64,000 nucleotides of DNA from Murimonas intestini (GCF_024622195.1 NZ_JANKBI010000022.1:1-64000); one strand, 5' to 3'; positions 25,730-34,709 are shown, numbered from the stretch's first letter. Numbers and translations: made by a program. The notes: a model not told the origin generated them from the sequence alone.

Positions 25730-26794
25730 CTACTCCTTTGTCTCCAGCAAAGCCTGTACTCCATAATAGAGGGCCTTTTTTGTTATTTCATCCAGATGGT
25801 CCATAAGGGTGTCCCCCTTAAGCTGGCGGATATACTCACCTATGATCCCGTCCCTGTATTCTTCCTCCAGGACTGTGAAATCATAATCAGGTTCTGTCTC
25901 ATCTCTGACATCCGCCACCTGCCCCAGCTCATAATATCTCTTTATATTAAAGATAATATCAGGATCACGGAAACCGGCCAGCCTTATCTTATAAAAATGT
26001 TTTCTTCCAAGGAGTTCTATCTTCTCTGATATCTGCTGCATAACTGACAGGTCTGTACTCCCTGAATCAACTCTGATATCCAGCTCCTTGTACTCCCTGC
26101 CCTCATCCGGCACAAATCTGGCACACACCTTTCCATTCTCAATAATTCCCTCCACGTGTCCGTGGACTCCTGTATCATCCCTGTCGAGCGCCTCTATTGC
26201 ACCGCAGTACTGCATCTTGTCCCGAATCAGTACCTGGGGCTTGTGGATATGTCCCAGCGCAATATAATCAAAGCCGGCCAAAGCCAGCTTCCTCCTGTCT
26301 ATGGGAATATGGCGGGCATCACCGCCATGTGCCAGAAGGATGGAACAGCTTCCATCCTTCACGGGCATCAGCTCATCATAGAGCGGCTGCGTGATCTCCC
26401 TTGTGTGATAGCTCAGGCCATATACCCTGGTATTTAGTTCAGGGAAAAAGACGCTTTCACATTCCTGCTGATACAGGAAATGTACGTTTTCACTCCAGTG
26501 AAAATTCCAATAATTAGAACCGTCCTTCAGATAATCGTGATTTCCCGCTATCAGCACTACCTGAGTGTTTGTCAGCGTTGAAAAAAGATAGTCCACCTCT
26601 TTCAGCTCACGTACCAGTGGCTGCCTGTGGAACAGATCTCCCGCTATCAGCAGCAGGTCTGCCTCCTGTTCACGGGCCAGTCCGACTATCCTGCCAAAGC
26701 TGTCCCAGATTTCTTTTGCCCTCTTCTCACTCCATTTAAAACCTGCATCCGGAGTTACCCCCAGATGCACATCTGCTATATGAATAAATTTCAC
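25730..26794 (-). CDS. SbcD/YhaO-like metallophosphoesterase (DNA nuclease)
   Basis: Mre11/SbcD-family nuclease partner, 354 residues. The five phosphoesterase motifs are in order: HIADVHLG (5-12), GDLFH (52-56), GNHDY (84-88), LAHGGD (about 155) and GHIHKP (about 181). The C-terminal part would form the capping and ATPase-binding region. The gene is immediately upstream of the SbcC/YhaN-like ATPase and downstream of metY by 15 bp on the same strand. The family makes or trims DNA ends in repair; the exact substrate is unknown. Confidence 0.9.
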   Translation of the reverse strand: MKFIHIADVHLGVTPDAGFKWSEKRAKEIWDSFGRIVGLAREQEADLLLIAGDLFHRQPLVRELKEVDYLFSTLTNTQVVLIAGNHDYLKDGSNYWNFHWSENVHFLYQQECESVFFPELNTRVYGLSYHTREITQPLYDELMPVKDGSCSILLAHGGDARHIPIDRRKLALAGFDYIALGHIHKPQVLIRDKMQYCGAIEALDRDDTGVHGHVEGIIENGKVCARFVPDEGREYKELDIRVDSGSTDLSVMQQISEKIELLGRKHFYKIRLAGFRDPDIIFNIKRYYELGQVADVRDETEPDYDFTVLEEEYRDGIIGEYIRQLKGDTLMDHLDEITKKALYYGVQALLETKE

Positions 26795-26809
26795 TGTACC
26801 TGCACCTGT

Positions 26810-28093
26810 TTATTCTACGTTATCCAGAGCCTGAGCCAGGTCTGCAATGATATCTTCTATATTTTCTATTCCAACGGAAAGGCGGATGAGTCCTGGTGAC
26901 ACTCCGGCTTCGGCCAGCTGCTGGTCATTCATCTGCCTGTGTGTATGGCTTGCCGGATGCAGAACGCTTGTCCTGGCATCTGCCACATGTGTGACGATCG
27001 CCGCCATTTTAAGGCTGTCCATAAATTTCACAGCTGTCTCTCTGCCGCCCTTTAACTCAAAGGAAATGACCCCGCAGGTTCCGTCCGGCATATATTTTTT
27101 TGCCAGCTCATAATATTTATCTCCCGGAAGGCCCGCATAATTTACATAGGAAACCTTTTCGTGGGCATCCAGAAACTCAGCTGTCTTCTGCGCATTGCTG
27201 CAATGGCGTTCCACCCTCAGTGGGAGTGTCTCAAGGCCTACATTGAGCAGGAAGCAGTTCATAGGTGACGGGATTGAGCCCAGGTCACGCATCAGCTGGG
27301 CCGTTGCTTTCTGTATATACGCAGCCTTCCCAAACTTCTCTGCGTAGACCACACCGTGGTAAGATTCATCAGGCTTTGTGAGGCCATGGTATTTATCCCC
27401 GTATGCCATCCAGTCAAAATTTCCGCTGTCCACTATAGCTCCGCCCACCTGCATTGCATGGCCGTCCATATACTTTGTGGTGGAATGTGTCACTATATCT
27501 GCCCCCCACTCAAAAGGCCTACAGTTGACCGGCGTAGCAAATGTATTGTCAACAATAAGAGGAACCTCATGATCATGGGCAAGCTTTGCAAATTTCTCAA
27601 TATCCAGGACAACAAGCGCCGGGTTGGCGATGGTTTCCGCAAATAATACCTTCGTATTCGGCCTGAATGCCTTTGCGATCTCCTCCGCCGGGGCATCTGC
27701 ATCTACAAATGTGCAGTCAATGCCCAGCTTCTTTAATGTAGTCCCGAAAAGATTATATGTACCTCCATAGATAGACGCTGCGGATACAATGTGGTCCCCT
27801 GCTTCGCAGATATTAAACACTGCATAGAAATTGGCCGCCTGCCCTGAAGAAGTCAGCATAGCCGCGATTCCGCCCTCCAGGTCGGCTATCTTGGACGCCA
27901 CCGCATCATTGGTGGGATTCTGGAGCCTTGTATAGAAATACCCGTTCTCCTCAAGTGCAAAGAGCTTCCCCATCTCCTCAGTCGTATCATATTTGAACGT
28001 GGTACTCTGATAGATAGGCAGTACTCTTGGTTCCCCCTTCTCAGGCTTCCAGCCGGACTGGATACATTTAGTCTCAATCTTATAATTGCTCAT
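26810..28093 (-). CDS. metY: O-acetylhomoserine sulfhydrylase
   Basis: PLP enzyme making homocysteine from O-acetylhomoserine and sulfide, 427 residues. The Cys/Met-metabolism fold is plain: YTRLQNPTND (54-63), SSGQAAN (82-88), SIYGGTYNLF, VDNTFATP and the PLP lysine in THSTTKYMDGH (Lys207). The SVGIE(N/D)xEDI(I/L)ADL ending is present. The ATG at 28093 has GAGAGGAG in front; the frame runs eight codons further up to a GTG without better support. A strong promoter with a perfect inverted repeat over its -10 lies just upstream, so sulfur-dependent repression is likely. The gene follows cysK, another sulfur-assimilation gene, but with its own promoter. Confidence 0.95.
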   Translation of the reverse strand: MSNYKIETKCIQSGWKPEKGEPRVLPIYQSTTFKYDTTEEMGKLFALEENGYFYTRLQNPTNDAVASKIADLEGGIAAMLTSSGQAANFYAVFNICEAGDHIVSAASIYGGTYNLFGTTLKKLGIDCTFVDADAPAEEIAKAFRPNTKVLFAETIANPALVVLDIEKFAKLAHDHEVPLIVDNTFATPVNCRPFEWGADIVTHSTTKYMDGHAMQVGGAIVDSGNFDWMAYGDKYHGLTKPDESYHGVVYAEKFGKAAYIQKATAQLMRDLGSIPSPMNCFLLNVGLETLPLRVERHCSNAQKTAEFLDAHEKVSYVNYAGLPGDKYYELAKKYMPDGTCGVISFELKGGRETAVKFMDSLKMAAIVTHVADARTSVLHPASHTHRQMNDQQLAEAGVSPGLIRLSVGIENIEDIIADLAQALDNVE

Positions 28094-28118
28094 AGTTTCT
28101 CCTCTCTCATATGTCACA

Positions 28119-28176
28119 CCTTATGTTATAATATCTATAATGCAGCTATTATAACATAAGGCACTTCTCTATTCAA
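28119..28176 (-). promoter_or_regulatory. metY promoter with 14-bp perfect inverted repeat
   Basis: On the minus strand TTGAAT (28171-28176) is followed after 17 bp by TATAAT (28148-28153). A perfect inverted repeat, CCTTATGTTATAAT (28119-28132) and ATTATAACATAAGG (28148-28161) with a 15-bp spacer, covers the -10 and the start of transcription. No U-tract follows, so it is an operator candidate rather than a terminator. Confidence 0.8.
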
Positions 28177-28179
28177 ATA

Positions 28180-29106
28180 TTACCGGAACAAAAGTGTGCT
28201 GAAATACCGCTCCCCCGTATCAGGCAAAATGGTTACAACACGCCGGCCCGGCCCCAGTTTCCTGGCCAGCTTCAGGGCCGCCGCCACATTTGAGCCGCTG
28301 GATATCCCGCACAGCAGTCCTTCTTCCCTTGCCAGCCTTCTGGAGACTTCCAGGGCTTCCTCGTCCGTCACCACACAGATATCCTCATAGATATCCATAT
28401 TCAGATTCTCCGGAATGAGCCCGTCACCGATCCCCATCTGCAGATGTGTCCCGATGCTGCCTCCTGACAATATGGCAGCATGCTCCGGTTCCACAGCCCA
28501 GATGGTTATATCCGGGTACTGGTTCTTCAGCACTTCTCCTATGCCTGAGAGGGTCCCTCCCGTCCCTACGCCTGAGCAGAACCCGTGGATCGGGCCCTCT
28601 GCCTGCTCCAGGATCTCCACAGCCGTATAATACTTATGCACAAGGGGGTTATTGGGATTGCAGAACTGCTGCGGTACATAGACCCTTTCATCCTCTTCTG
28701 CCATTTTCAGCGCCATCTGAAGACATTCGCTTATACATTTTCCTATATCGCCGTCATCGTGTACAAGAACTGCTTCTGCTCCATACTGCTGCACCAGCTT
28801 CCTTCTCTCTTCGCTTACAGAATCCGGCATAATGATGCGTACCTTGTAGCCCTTCACCGCTCCCACCAGAGCTATGCCGACTCCCTGATTCCCGCTTGTA
28901 GGTTCCACGATAATAGAATCTTCCCTGATATCCCCCGCTTCCTCAGCAGCCTTCAGCATGTTCCAGGCAGTCCTTGTCTTAATGGAGCCTCCGATATTCA
29001 CACCTTCATATTTTACCAGAATCTCCGCCATGCCTTCTTCTCTCATCCTGTTCAGCCGGATCATAGGCGTATGGCCTATGGCCTCCAGCACATTATCATA
29101 AATCAT
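28180..29106 (-). CDS. cysK: Cysteine synthase (O-acetylserine sulfhydrylase)
   Basis: PLP-dependent cysteine synthase, 308 residues. The motifs are IGHTPMIRLNRM (10-21), the PLP-lysine block VNIGGSIKTRTAWNML (canonical enzymes read NPGGSVKDR), PTSGNQGVGIA and GVGTGGTLSGIGEVLK, and the C-terminal GISSGSNVAAALKLA. The start at 29106 is preceded by AAGGAG with 6 nt; an upstream in-frame ATG at 29127 lies before that site and is less likely. The -35 of the metY promoter almost touches the cysK stop codon, which packs the two sulfur genes closely. Confidence 0.94.
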   Translation of the reverse strand: MIYDNVLEAIGHTPMIRLNRMREEGMAEILVKYEGVNIGGSIKTRTAWNMLKAAEEAGDIREDSIIVEPTSGNQGVGIALVGAVKGYKVRIIMPDSVSEERRKLVQQYGAEAVLVHDDGDIGKCISECLQMALKMAEEDERVYVPQQFCNPNNPLVHKYYTAVEILEQAEGPIHGFCSGVGTGGTLSGIGEVLKNQYPDITIWAVEPEHAAILSGGSIGTHLQMGIGDGLIPENLNMDIYEDICVVTDEEALEVSRRLAREEGLLCGISSGSNVAAALKLARKLGPGRRVVTILPDTGERYFSTLLFR

Positions 29107-29183
29107 AGAATTCTCCTTATCTGACATTTCAATGAGTCTACTACTATCTTATTCATATCTGCGGTATTCGTTAAGAAAATTTT

Positions 29184-29211
29184 GAGGGATGCCATATTTC
29201 GGGCATCCCTC
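29184..29211 (-). terminator. degV terminator
   Basis: 10-bp perfect stem GAGGGATGCC / GGCATCCCTC with an 8-nt loop, beginning 4 bp past the degV stop on the minus strand, followed by an A/T-rich tract. Confidence 0.7.
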
Positions 29212-29215
29212 TTAA

Positions 29216-30106
29216 CTAAACCGCTTTTTTGACAAGACCTGTGCCTATCGGATAGGGGCCTGTATGGACCCCGATAGTTGCTCCGATCTGATAAATATCC
29301 ATCTGCCTGACATTGGAATACTCTGACAGGGATCTGAGAAGCTCATCCCTGAATCCCACTGCCTCCTCATAATCATAGCCATATCCTGTCACAAAGCTGT
29401 AGCTGTTTGGATCTTCCCCTGTCTCATGGAAATGCTTCCTCACCAGCTCAATGACTTTCTGCATGGATTTTTTTCTGCTGCGGCTGATCCCTGACGGGAA
29501 GATCTCCCCCTCTTTGAGGGTGATCAGCGGTCTGATACCAAGTGTCGCCCCTGCCGCGCCCATAAGTTTTCCGACTCTGCCCCCGTGGACGAGATATTCC
29601 ATACCACCGATGGTAAAAAATATCCTCCCCGTGGATTTTATTTCCTCAAGCCTTCTGACATTTTCCTCAAATGTAAAGCCTGCGTCCCTCATCTTAGCTG
29701 CCTCCAGCACTACCAGCCCCTGAAGGACTGTATTGACACTGCTGTCGATCACCTCGATCCTGGCCCCTGGAAATTCCTCACTAATGATCTGTCCTGCATT
29801 TACGGCTGATGTATAGGAGCCGCTGAATTTAGAAGTGATACATATACAGATCACAGGTATTCCCTCTGCTGCATACGGTCTGAACACCCTGAGATAGTCT
29901 TCCACATTCGGCAGCGAAGACTTGGGATACAGCGTGGGATTATCCACCATTTTCTGATAGAACTCCCTCACTCCGATTTCCTCAATCTCTTTCTTGTAAT
30001 TCTCCCCGTCAAATGATACATAAAACGGTACGATCTCTATATAATTCTCCTTTGCAGTCCGGACCCCCAGATCGCAGGAACCATCACTGATTATCTGATA
30101 TTCCAT
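29216..30106 (-). CDS. DegV family fatty-acid-binding protein
   Basis: DegV-fold protein of 296 residues, which in Firmicutes presents fatty acids to the FakA kinase. Family marks are the start IISDGSCDL, the segment SSLPNVEDYLRVF, the ligand-site region CITSKFSGSYTSAVNAGQII, the VIDSSVNTVLQGLVVLEAAKM segment and the C-terminal IGATIGVHTGPYPIGTGLV. The RBS is weak (GATGAGAAG). It lies 28 bp after the large cyclic-di-GMP regulator gene and before its own terminator. FakA is not in the window. Confidence 0.92.
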   Translation of the reverse strand: MEYQIISDGSCDLGVRTAKENYIEIVPFYVSFDGENYKKEIEEIGVREFYQKMVDNPTLYPKSSLPNVEDYLRVFRPYAAEGIPVICICITSKFSGSYTSAVNAGQIISEEFPGARIEVIDSSVNTVLQGLVVLEAAKMRDAGFTFEENVRRLEEIKSTGRIFFTIGGMEYLVHGGRVGKLMGAAGATLGIRPLITLKEGEIFPSGISRSRKKSMQKVIELVRKHFHETGEDPNSYSFVTGYGYDYEEAVGFRDELLRSLSEYSNVRQMDIYQIGATIGVHTGPYPIGTGLVKKAV

Positions 30107-30134
30107 ATTGTCTTCTCATCACTTTCCGCCACGT

Positions 30135-32246
30135 TTAGTCAAATTTAGTCAGGACAGTTGCATGCCCTCTGGTCTCCAGCTCCGCATTATATATGGTAAA
30201 CTGGTTTTTTCCTTTATGCTTCGCGTCATACAACGCTTTATCTGCCTTTATGAACAGCTCTCTGTAATCTTTTCCGTCCCTTGGACAGCAGGACAGTCCT
30301 ATGCTGACTGACGCCCTGCAGGAATTGTCTTCTTTTATTCTGATATTCTCTACCTTCCTCAAAAGCTCGTCCATCTTCTTGGCAAGAAGAATGTCAGAAT
30401 CAATATCCTTAATGAAGACAATAAACTCATCCCCGCCGATCCTGCCCATGATATCAGAACTCCTGAACAGCTTCTTCAGTTCATTTCCCATAGCCTTCAG
30501 CACAGAATCGCCTGCCAGATGTCCAAAAGTATCGTTGATCGCCTTGAAATCATCTATATCGATAAAGACAAATGCCCCTACTCCGCCGTGTCCCGCCTTC
30601 AGGTATTTCCTTATCATGTCCTTCACATTCTTATAATTGCAGAGCCCCGTGAGATTATCCGTAGTTGCATCGATCCTCAGTTTCTCTTTCTCCAGTTTCT
30701 GTTTATTAATGTTTGAGAGCTTGCCTATATATACAATATTCTCATGGGCCCCCTCATTGGACGTAAGCACATAGGCATTGATTTCAAACCACTCATAATC
30801 ACCCCGCGCTGTCAACAGACGGACCTGGACCCTCCCGTTAGGATGTTTGCGCTTCGGCAGATATGAGAGCTTCTCAGCCTCCTGCCTGTCCTCCGGATAG
30901 ACACATATATTTTTTTCCATATAAGCGCTGAAGTTTTCTATATACTCTTCACAGCCAAGCTGCTCCCTGCACTTTTCAGAAAATTCAACACAGTCCTTCT
31001 GCAGATCATAATTAAAGATCACCTCTCCTGAAAGCTCTGCCAGTATTCTGTATTTCTCTCTCTCCATCTCTAGCAGCCAGAGGGTCCTCTCCTTGAGCGC
31101 CGCCATCTGAGTATCTTTCCTCTTCTCTTCAGGAAGCACTTCCACTGACATGGACGCGGAGGGCATCTCTTCATTGAGCAGCTCTTCATCCAGCCTGATG
31201 ATATCCTGGACCTTGAGGAAAGCGTCCAAAAGGACCGGATTAAAAATTCCGCATTCCCCGTCAAGGATCATCTTTACCGCAGTCTCATGAGAATAGGCCG
31301 GCTTATATACACGCTCTCTAGTCAGGGCGTCATAGACATCTGCAAGCCCTACAACCTGCGCCCAGATAGGTATCCCGTCCCCCTTCAGGCCGTCGGGATA
31401 ACCGCCTCCGTCCCATCTCTCATGGTGATAACGGCAGATATCATAGCTGAACCTGAAATAGTCGCTTGTCTTCACGTAATTCAGGGAATCCAGGAGCTTG
31501 CAGCCCTTTGTTGTATGCGTCTTCATGATCTCGAATTCTTCCTTCGTCAGCTTTCCCGGCTTTAAAAGGATATGATCCGGTATAGATATCTTCCCGATAT
31601 CGTGCATAGCAGCAGCGCTGGAGATCACATTGATATCTTCCTCTGACATGGCATATTCCCTGTGCTCACTTACAACTGCATACAGCAGGACCTTGGTCAG
31701 CATCCTGATGCGCTTCACATGCTGTCCTGTATCCACATCCCTGAACTCTACTATTGTGCTTAACGTATCGATTATAAAATTATTGACCTTTTCCAGCTCC
31801 TGAGACTGCTTTTCTATAGTATCCACCTGGCTCTGGACCTTGTTCTCCAGATGCTGCTTATAAGAATTCAGCTCTACAGTGTTCTCCACCCTTTTCCTCA
31901 CAATATCAGGATTAAAAGGCTTTGTGATCACATCTGTGGCATTCAGATTATACCCTTCCAGTATAGCCTGCTCTGAACTCTCTGATGTGATCATTACAAC
32001 TGGTATTTCCTCGATCAGTCCGCTGTTAGATAAGTGTCTCAATACTTCGAACCCGTTCATCACAGGCATGATCAAATCTAAAAGCACTATGACGATAGAT
32101 GTACCGTATTCCTCAATCAGCTTCAACGCTTCTTTCCCATTTTCCGCTTCAAGTATCTTATATGAACTGCTGAACAGCTCATTCAGGATAGCCCTGTTCA
32201 GCTCCATATCATCTACTACAAGCATTATTTTATCCTGAGGTTCCAT
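30135..32246 (-). CDS. REC/HD-GYP/PAS/GGDEF regulator of cyclic-di-GMP
   Basis: Four-domain signalling protein, 703 residues. Receiver domain (1-120) with phospho-acceptor Asp57 in VLLDLIMP and Lys109. An HD-GYP phosphodiesterase domain (about 155-350) has His215-Asp216 in AMHDIGK and HHERWDGGGYP (274-284). A PAS-like segment (about 395-515) follows, then a GGDEF diguanylate cyclase (about 525-695) with an intact GGDEF (604-608) and the inhibitory I-site RSSD (595-598) exactly five residues before it. All catalytic residues for both making and breaking cyclic-di-GMP are present. It is 11 bp after an Hpt gene in one operon, so the receiver may take phosphate from that Hpt protein. Confidence 0.93.
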   Translation of the reverse strand: MEPQDKIMLVVDDMELNRAILNELFSSSYKILEAENGKEALKLIEEYGTSIVIVLLDLIMPVMNGFEVLRHLSNSGLIEEIPVVMITSESSEQAILEGYNLNATDVITKPFNPDIVRKRVENTVELNSYKQHLENKVQSQVDTIEKQSQELEKVNNFIIDTLSTIVEFRDVDTGQHVKRIRMLTKVLLYAVVSEHREYAMSEEDINVISSAAAMHDIGKISIPDHILLKPGKLTKEEFEIMKTHTTKGCKLLDSLNYVKTSDYFRFSYDICRYHHERWDGGGYPDGLKGDGIPIWAQVVGLADVYDALTRERVYKPAYSHETAVKMILDGECGIFNPVLLDAFLKVQDIIRLDEELLNEEMPSASMSVEVLPEEKRKDTQMAALKERTLWLLEMEREKYRILAELSGEVIFNYDLQKDCVEFSEKCREQLGCEEYIENFSAYMEKNICVYPEDRQEAEKLSYLPKRKHPNGRVQVRLLTARGDYEWFEINAYVLTSNEGAHENIVYIGKLSNINKQKLEKEKLRIDATTDNLTGLCNYKNVKDMIRKYLKAGHGGVGAFVFIDIDDFKAINDTFGHLAGDSVLKAMGNELKKLFRSSDIMGRIGGDEFIVFIKDIDSDILLAKKMDELLRKVENIRIKEDNSCRASVSIGLSCCPRDGKDYRELFIKADKALYDAKHKGKNQFTIYNAELETRGHATVLTKFD

Positions 32247-32257
32247 ACCCGTCTCCT

Positions 32258-32623
32258 TTAGTCCATTTGATTCAGAACATTAATTATTTTCTCATGCTCC
32301 TCCCGGGCAGAATCAAATAGCGGACCGGCCTTTTCTATACACAGGCACTCACTGTCATTACTGCGCATGCATTCTACTATGGCAGCGCTTTTAGCTCCAA
32401 GTGCATCAAAGCCCAGATTCATTGCAATACCTTTTAACGTGTGGGCCTGGATCTCTATCTCATCTGCCTGCTTATTACTTAGCGCCTCTGCAAGCTTGTT
32501 AAATGTCTCATCATCTATAAATTTTTTCATAAATTTATGAAGAAGGGCGCTGTTCCCCCCGAACCGTCTCAAAATCTTCTCTGAATCCATATTCAGTTCA
32601 TTCATTGCCTCATTTAGTACCAT
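32258..32623 (-). CDS. Histidine phosphotransfer (Hpt) protein
   Basis: Stand-alone Hpt domain of 121 residues, relaying phosphate between a hybrid kinase and a response regulator. The phospho-His motif reads IEIQAHTLKGIAMNLGFDAL (the histidine in AHTLKG is about residue 61), within a four-helix bundle layout. GGAGG precedes the ATG. It is upstream of and co-transcribed with the REC/HD-GYP/GGDEF gene. No hybrid kinase is adjacent, so the phosphate donor is coded elsewhere. Confidence 0.9.
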   Translation of the reverse strand: MVLNEAMNELNMDSEKILRRFGGNSALLHKFMKKFIDDETFNKLAEALSNKQADEIEIQAHTLKGIAMNLGFDALGAKSAAIVECMRSNDSECLCIEKAGPLFDSAREEHEKIINVLNQMD

Positions 32624-32654
32624 ATTCTATTCCTCCTTCAGAATATTAGCAAAA

Positions 32655-32682
32655 GGGGGGAGCTGCAAAGCGCAACCCCCCC
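32655..32682 (-). other. G6/C7 hairpin in hpt leader
   Basis: GGGGGG at 32655-32660 and seven Cs at 32676-32682 can pair around a 15-nt loop, with TTTT after the hairpin on the minus strand. It lies between ddh and hpt, so it could end ddh transcripts or act as an attenuator in the hpt leader. Confidence 0.5.
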
Positions 32683-32695
32683 AACTCCTGCTTTC

Positions 32696-32724
32696 ATATT
32701 ATAGGAAAACCTGCTGAAAGTCAA
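32696..32724 (-). promoter_or_regulatory. hpt operon promoter
   Basis: TTGACT (32719-32724) with TAATAT 17 bp downstream (32696-32701), or TATAAT at 15 bp (32698-32703), on the minus strand between ddh and hpt. Confidence 0.5.
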
Positions 32725-32745
32725 CTATATATGCATCAAAACCTT

Positions 32746-33732
32746 TTACAACATTGATGCCCTGAGTTCTTCCGGACTCATAGCACTTAAATACGCCGGA
32801 GCCACATCGAATACTGTCCTGCACCCTGTCTGTCCTTCTGCCGCCATGCGGTAAGCTGCCCTGGCATATGCAACGATCACACATGATGTGAATTCCGGAT
32901 TAGAATCTAATTTAAGGCTGTACTCGATCAGATGACTGTTCTCATTATTCCAGCCGGTCTTTCCGCTCCTTAATACAAATCCTCCATGAGGTATGCCGCT
33001 GTGATCCCTCTTCAGCTCCTCCTCACTGATAAAATGTACTGTTGTGTCATAGTCTGAAAAATAGTTTGGCATGGTCTTGATCTCTTCTTCCACCCTGGCT
33101 GCATCTGCGCCCTCTTCCAGAACCACAAAACATTCTCTTGTATGTTTCTCACGTGTTGTAAGCTTTGGATTTTCACCTTTCCTGACTGATTCCAGGGCTG
33201 ACTCTACAGGTATTGTATACTGTTTGGCATCCTTTACTCCTTTTATACGGCGGACTGCGTCTGAATGCCCCTGGCTTACGCCTTTTCCCCAGAATGTATA
33301 ATCACATCCCTCTGTGAGCACAGCGTTTGCATACATCCTGTTCAGTGAGAACATTCCCGGATCCCAGCCCACGGAGATAATGCCCACCTTTCCGGCGCTC
33401 TTAGCCGCTGCGTCAACATTTGCAAAATGTTCCGGTATCCTGGCATGTGTATCAAAGCTGTCCACTACATTAAACATGGATGCATACTCCGGTGTCTGGA
33501 CAGGCAGGTCTGTGGCGCTGCCTCCGCACAGGATCAGCACGTCAATTTTATCCTTCCAGTCCTTAGCTTCCTCTGTCCTGCAGACGGCAGCTGTCTCTGT
33601 AAGAATAGTGACATCCTTCGGGTCCCTGCGTGTGAACACTGCTACCAGCTCCATATCCGGATTATGTTTGATGGCGCACTCTACACCTCTTCCTAAATTG
33701 CCATAACCTAAAATTCCAATTCTAATGCTCAT
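32746..33732 (-). CDS. ddh: meso-Diaminopimelate D-dehydrogenase
   Basis: NADPH-dependent enzyme giving a one-step route to meso-diaminopimelate for lysine and cell wall, 328 residues, the usual length. The N-terminal Rossmann motif is ILGYGNLGRGVE (7-18), followed by FTRRDP, LCGGSATDLP and VDSFDTHARIPEHF. The substrate region has SVGWDPGMFSLNRMYANAVL and GVSQGHSDAVRRIKGV, both typical of Ddh. GAGGAGA precedes the ATG. Its own promoter overlaps the end of the DUF368 gene. Confidence 0.96.
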   Translation of the reverse strand: MSIRIGILGYGNLGRGVECAIKHNPDMELVAVFTRRDPKDVTILTETAAVCRTEEAKDWKDKIDVLILCGGSATDLPVQTPEYASMFNVVDSFDTHARIPEHFANVDAAAKSAGKVGIISVGWDPGMFSLNRMYANAVLTEGCDYTFWGKGVSQGHSDAVRRIKGVKDAKQYTIPVESALESVRKGENPKLTTREKHTRECFVVLEEGADAARVEEEIKTMPNYFSDYDTTVHFISEEELKRDHSGIPHGGFVLRSGKTGWNNENSHLIEYSLKLDSNPEFTSCVIVAYARAAYRMAAEGQTGCRTVFDVAPAYLSAMSPEELRASML

Positions 33733-33821
33733 AATATTTCTCCTCTGTGGATTCCAGACAGCCGTTAAAACAGTTAACTGCTGCCACTTTTTAATTTATT
33801 AGTAACTTCTTTTTCTTTTTT

Positions 33822-33850
33822 ATTATAATATCACATGGATGATTCTGCAA
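33822..33850 (-). promoter_or_regulatory. ddh promoter
   Basis: TATAAT (33822-33827) with TTGCAG (33845-33850) 17 bp upstream on the minus strand. The -35 lies within the last codons of the DUF368 gene. Confidence 0.6.
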
Positions 33851-34709
33851 GAATTTCCTTTTTCTGATCTGAATTTGGTTTTTGTAATCTCTCTAACCTG
33901 GACATTCCCCATATGACTGCAAACCCTGCTGCGAACAGAAGGATACAGGGCAGGATCCCGCTCCCTGTGGGTATCCCGGGAAATATCTCTGCCACAGAGC
34001 CCAGTATAAATCCCAGTATTACAAGGTAGGTCATCTGAGGATATTTGACCATGGCCTTCTCCAGCGCCTTAGTAGACAGCAGTATACCCAGAATGACTCC
34101 TGTCCCCAGCGGGAGCAGAAAAGCAATATCCAGGCTCCCGATAGCCTTCATAGTCTCCTCATACAGGCCCAGCAGGAGCAGAAGGTAAGAGACACTGATT
34201 CCCGGCAGCACTAAGGCCACAGCCGCCACCATGCCTGCCGCCAGCAAAAACAATATCTTGAGCAGTCCCATATCCATACCAGCCGCCAGATTTCCTGCCG
34301 GGACCAGGGACAGAAGCATGACTGCCGCTCCCCCCGCTGCCGGATACACTATCGTCTTCCAGCTGAATTTTTTCATTCCTGCCTTCCTGATTATCATTGG
34401 TATTCCCCCAGCCACTGCGCCCAGAAAAAAATAGATCACGGGCATGGGATACTTCTGTAAAAGTTTCAGGATCGGCACTGCAAAGAGCAGCATTCCAAGC
34501 AGCGCCCCTATACTGAAGGAGCACAAAAACCCCAGATTTGCTTTTCGCTCCTCCATAAATGAACTTACTGCTGACACCAGTCTGTCATATATCCCCAGTA
34601 TCATGGCCATAGAACCGCCGCTGACACCCGGCACCAGCATTGTGCCTCCAACCCATGCACCTTTTATTCCGGTCACAGCTGTTTCCTTTAAACTCTTTTT
34701 GTCAGGCAT
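33831..34709 (-). CDS. DUF368 membrane protein (polyprenyl-phosphate transporter family)
   Basis: Polytopic membrane protein of 292 residues with an internal repeat. The signature is GTMLVPGVSGGSMAMILGIYDRLVSAV near the start, echoed as ALVLPGISVSYLLLLLGLYEETMKAI in the second half. Roughly eight hydrophobic segments are visible, and the C-terminus is basic. DUF368 proteins have been linked to recycling of undecaprenyl phosphate across the membrane (established for some members). The gene is 17 bp downstream of the AI-2E-family gene and probably co-transcribed; nearby ddh also serves the cell wall. Confidence 0.9.
   Translation of the reverse strand: MPDKKSLKETAVTGIKGAWVGGTMLVPGVSGGSMAMILGIYDRLVSAVSSFMEERKANLGFLCSFSIGALLGMLLFAVPILKLLQKYPMPVIYFFLGAVAGGIPMIIRKAGMKKFSWKTIVYPAAGGAAVMLLSLVPAGNLAAGMDMGLLKILFLLAAGMVAAVALVLPGISVSYLLLLLGLYEETMKAIGSLDIAFLLPLGTGVILGILLSTKALEKAMVKYPQMTYLVILGFILGSVAEIFPGIPTGSGILPCILLFAAGFAVIWGMSRLERLQKPNSDQKKEILAESSM

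Noticed and set aside
28119..28161. Terminator of cysK, or a SAM riboswitch for metY
   Set aside because: The hairpin arms are A/T-rich with no U-run after them and overlap a near-ideal promoter; the space before metY is too short for an S-box.
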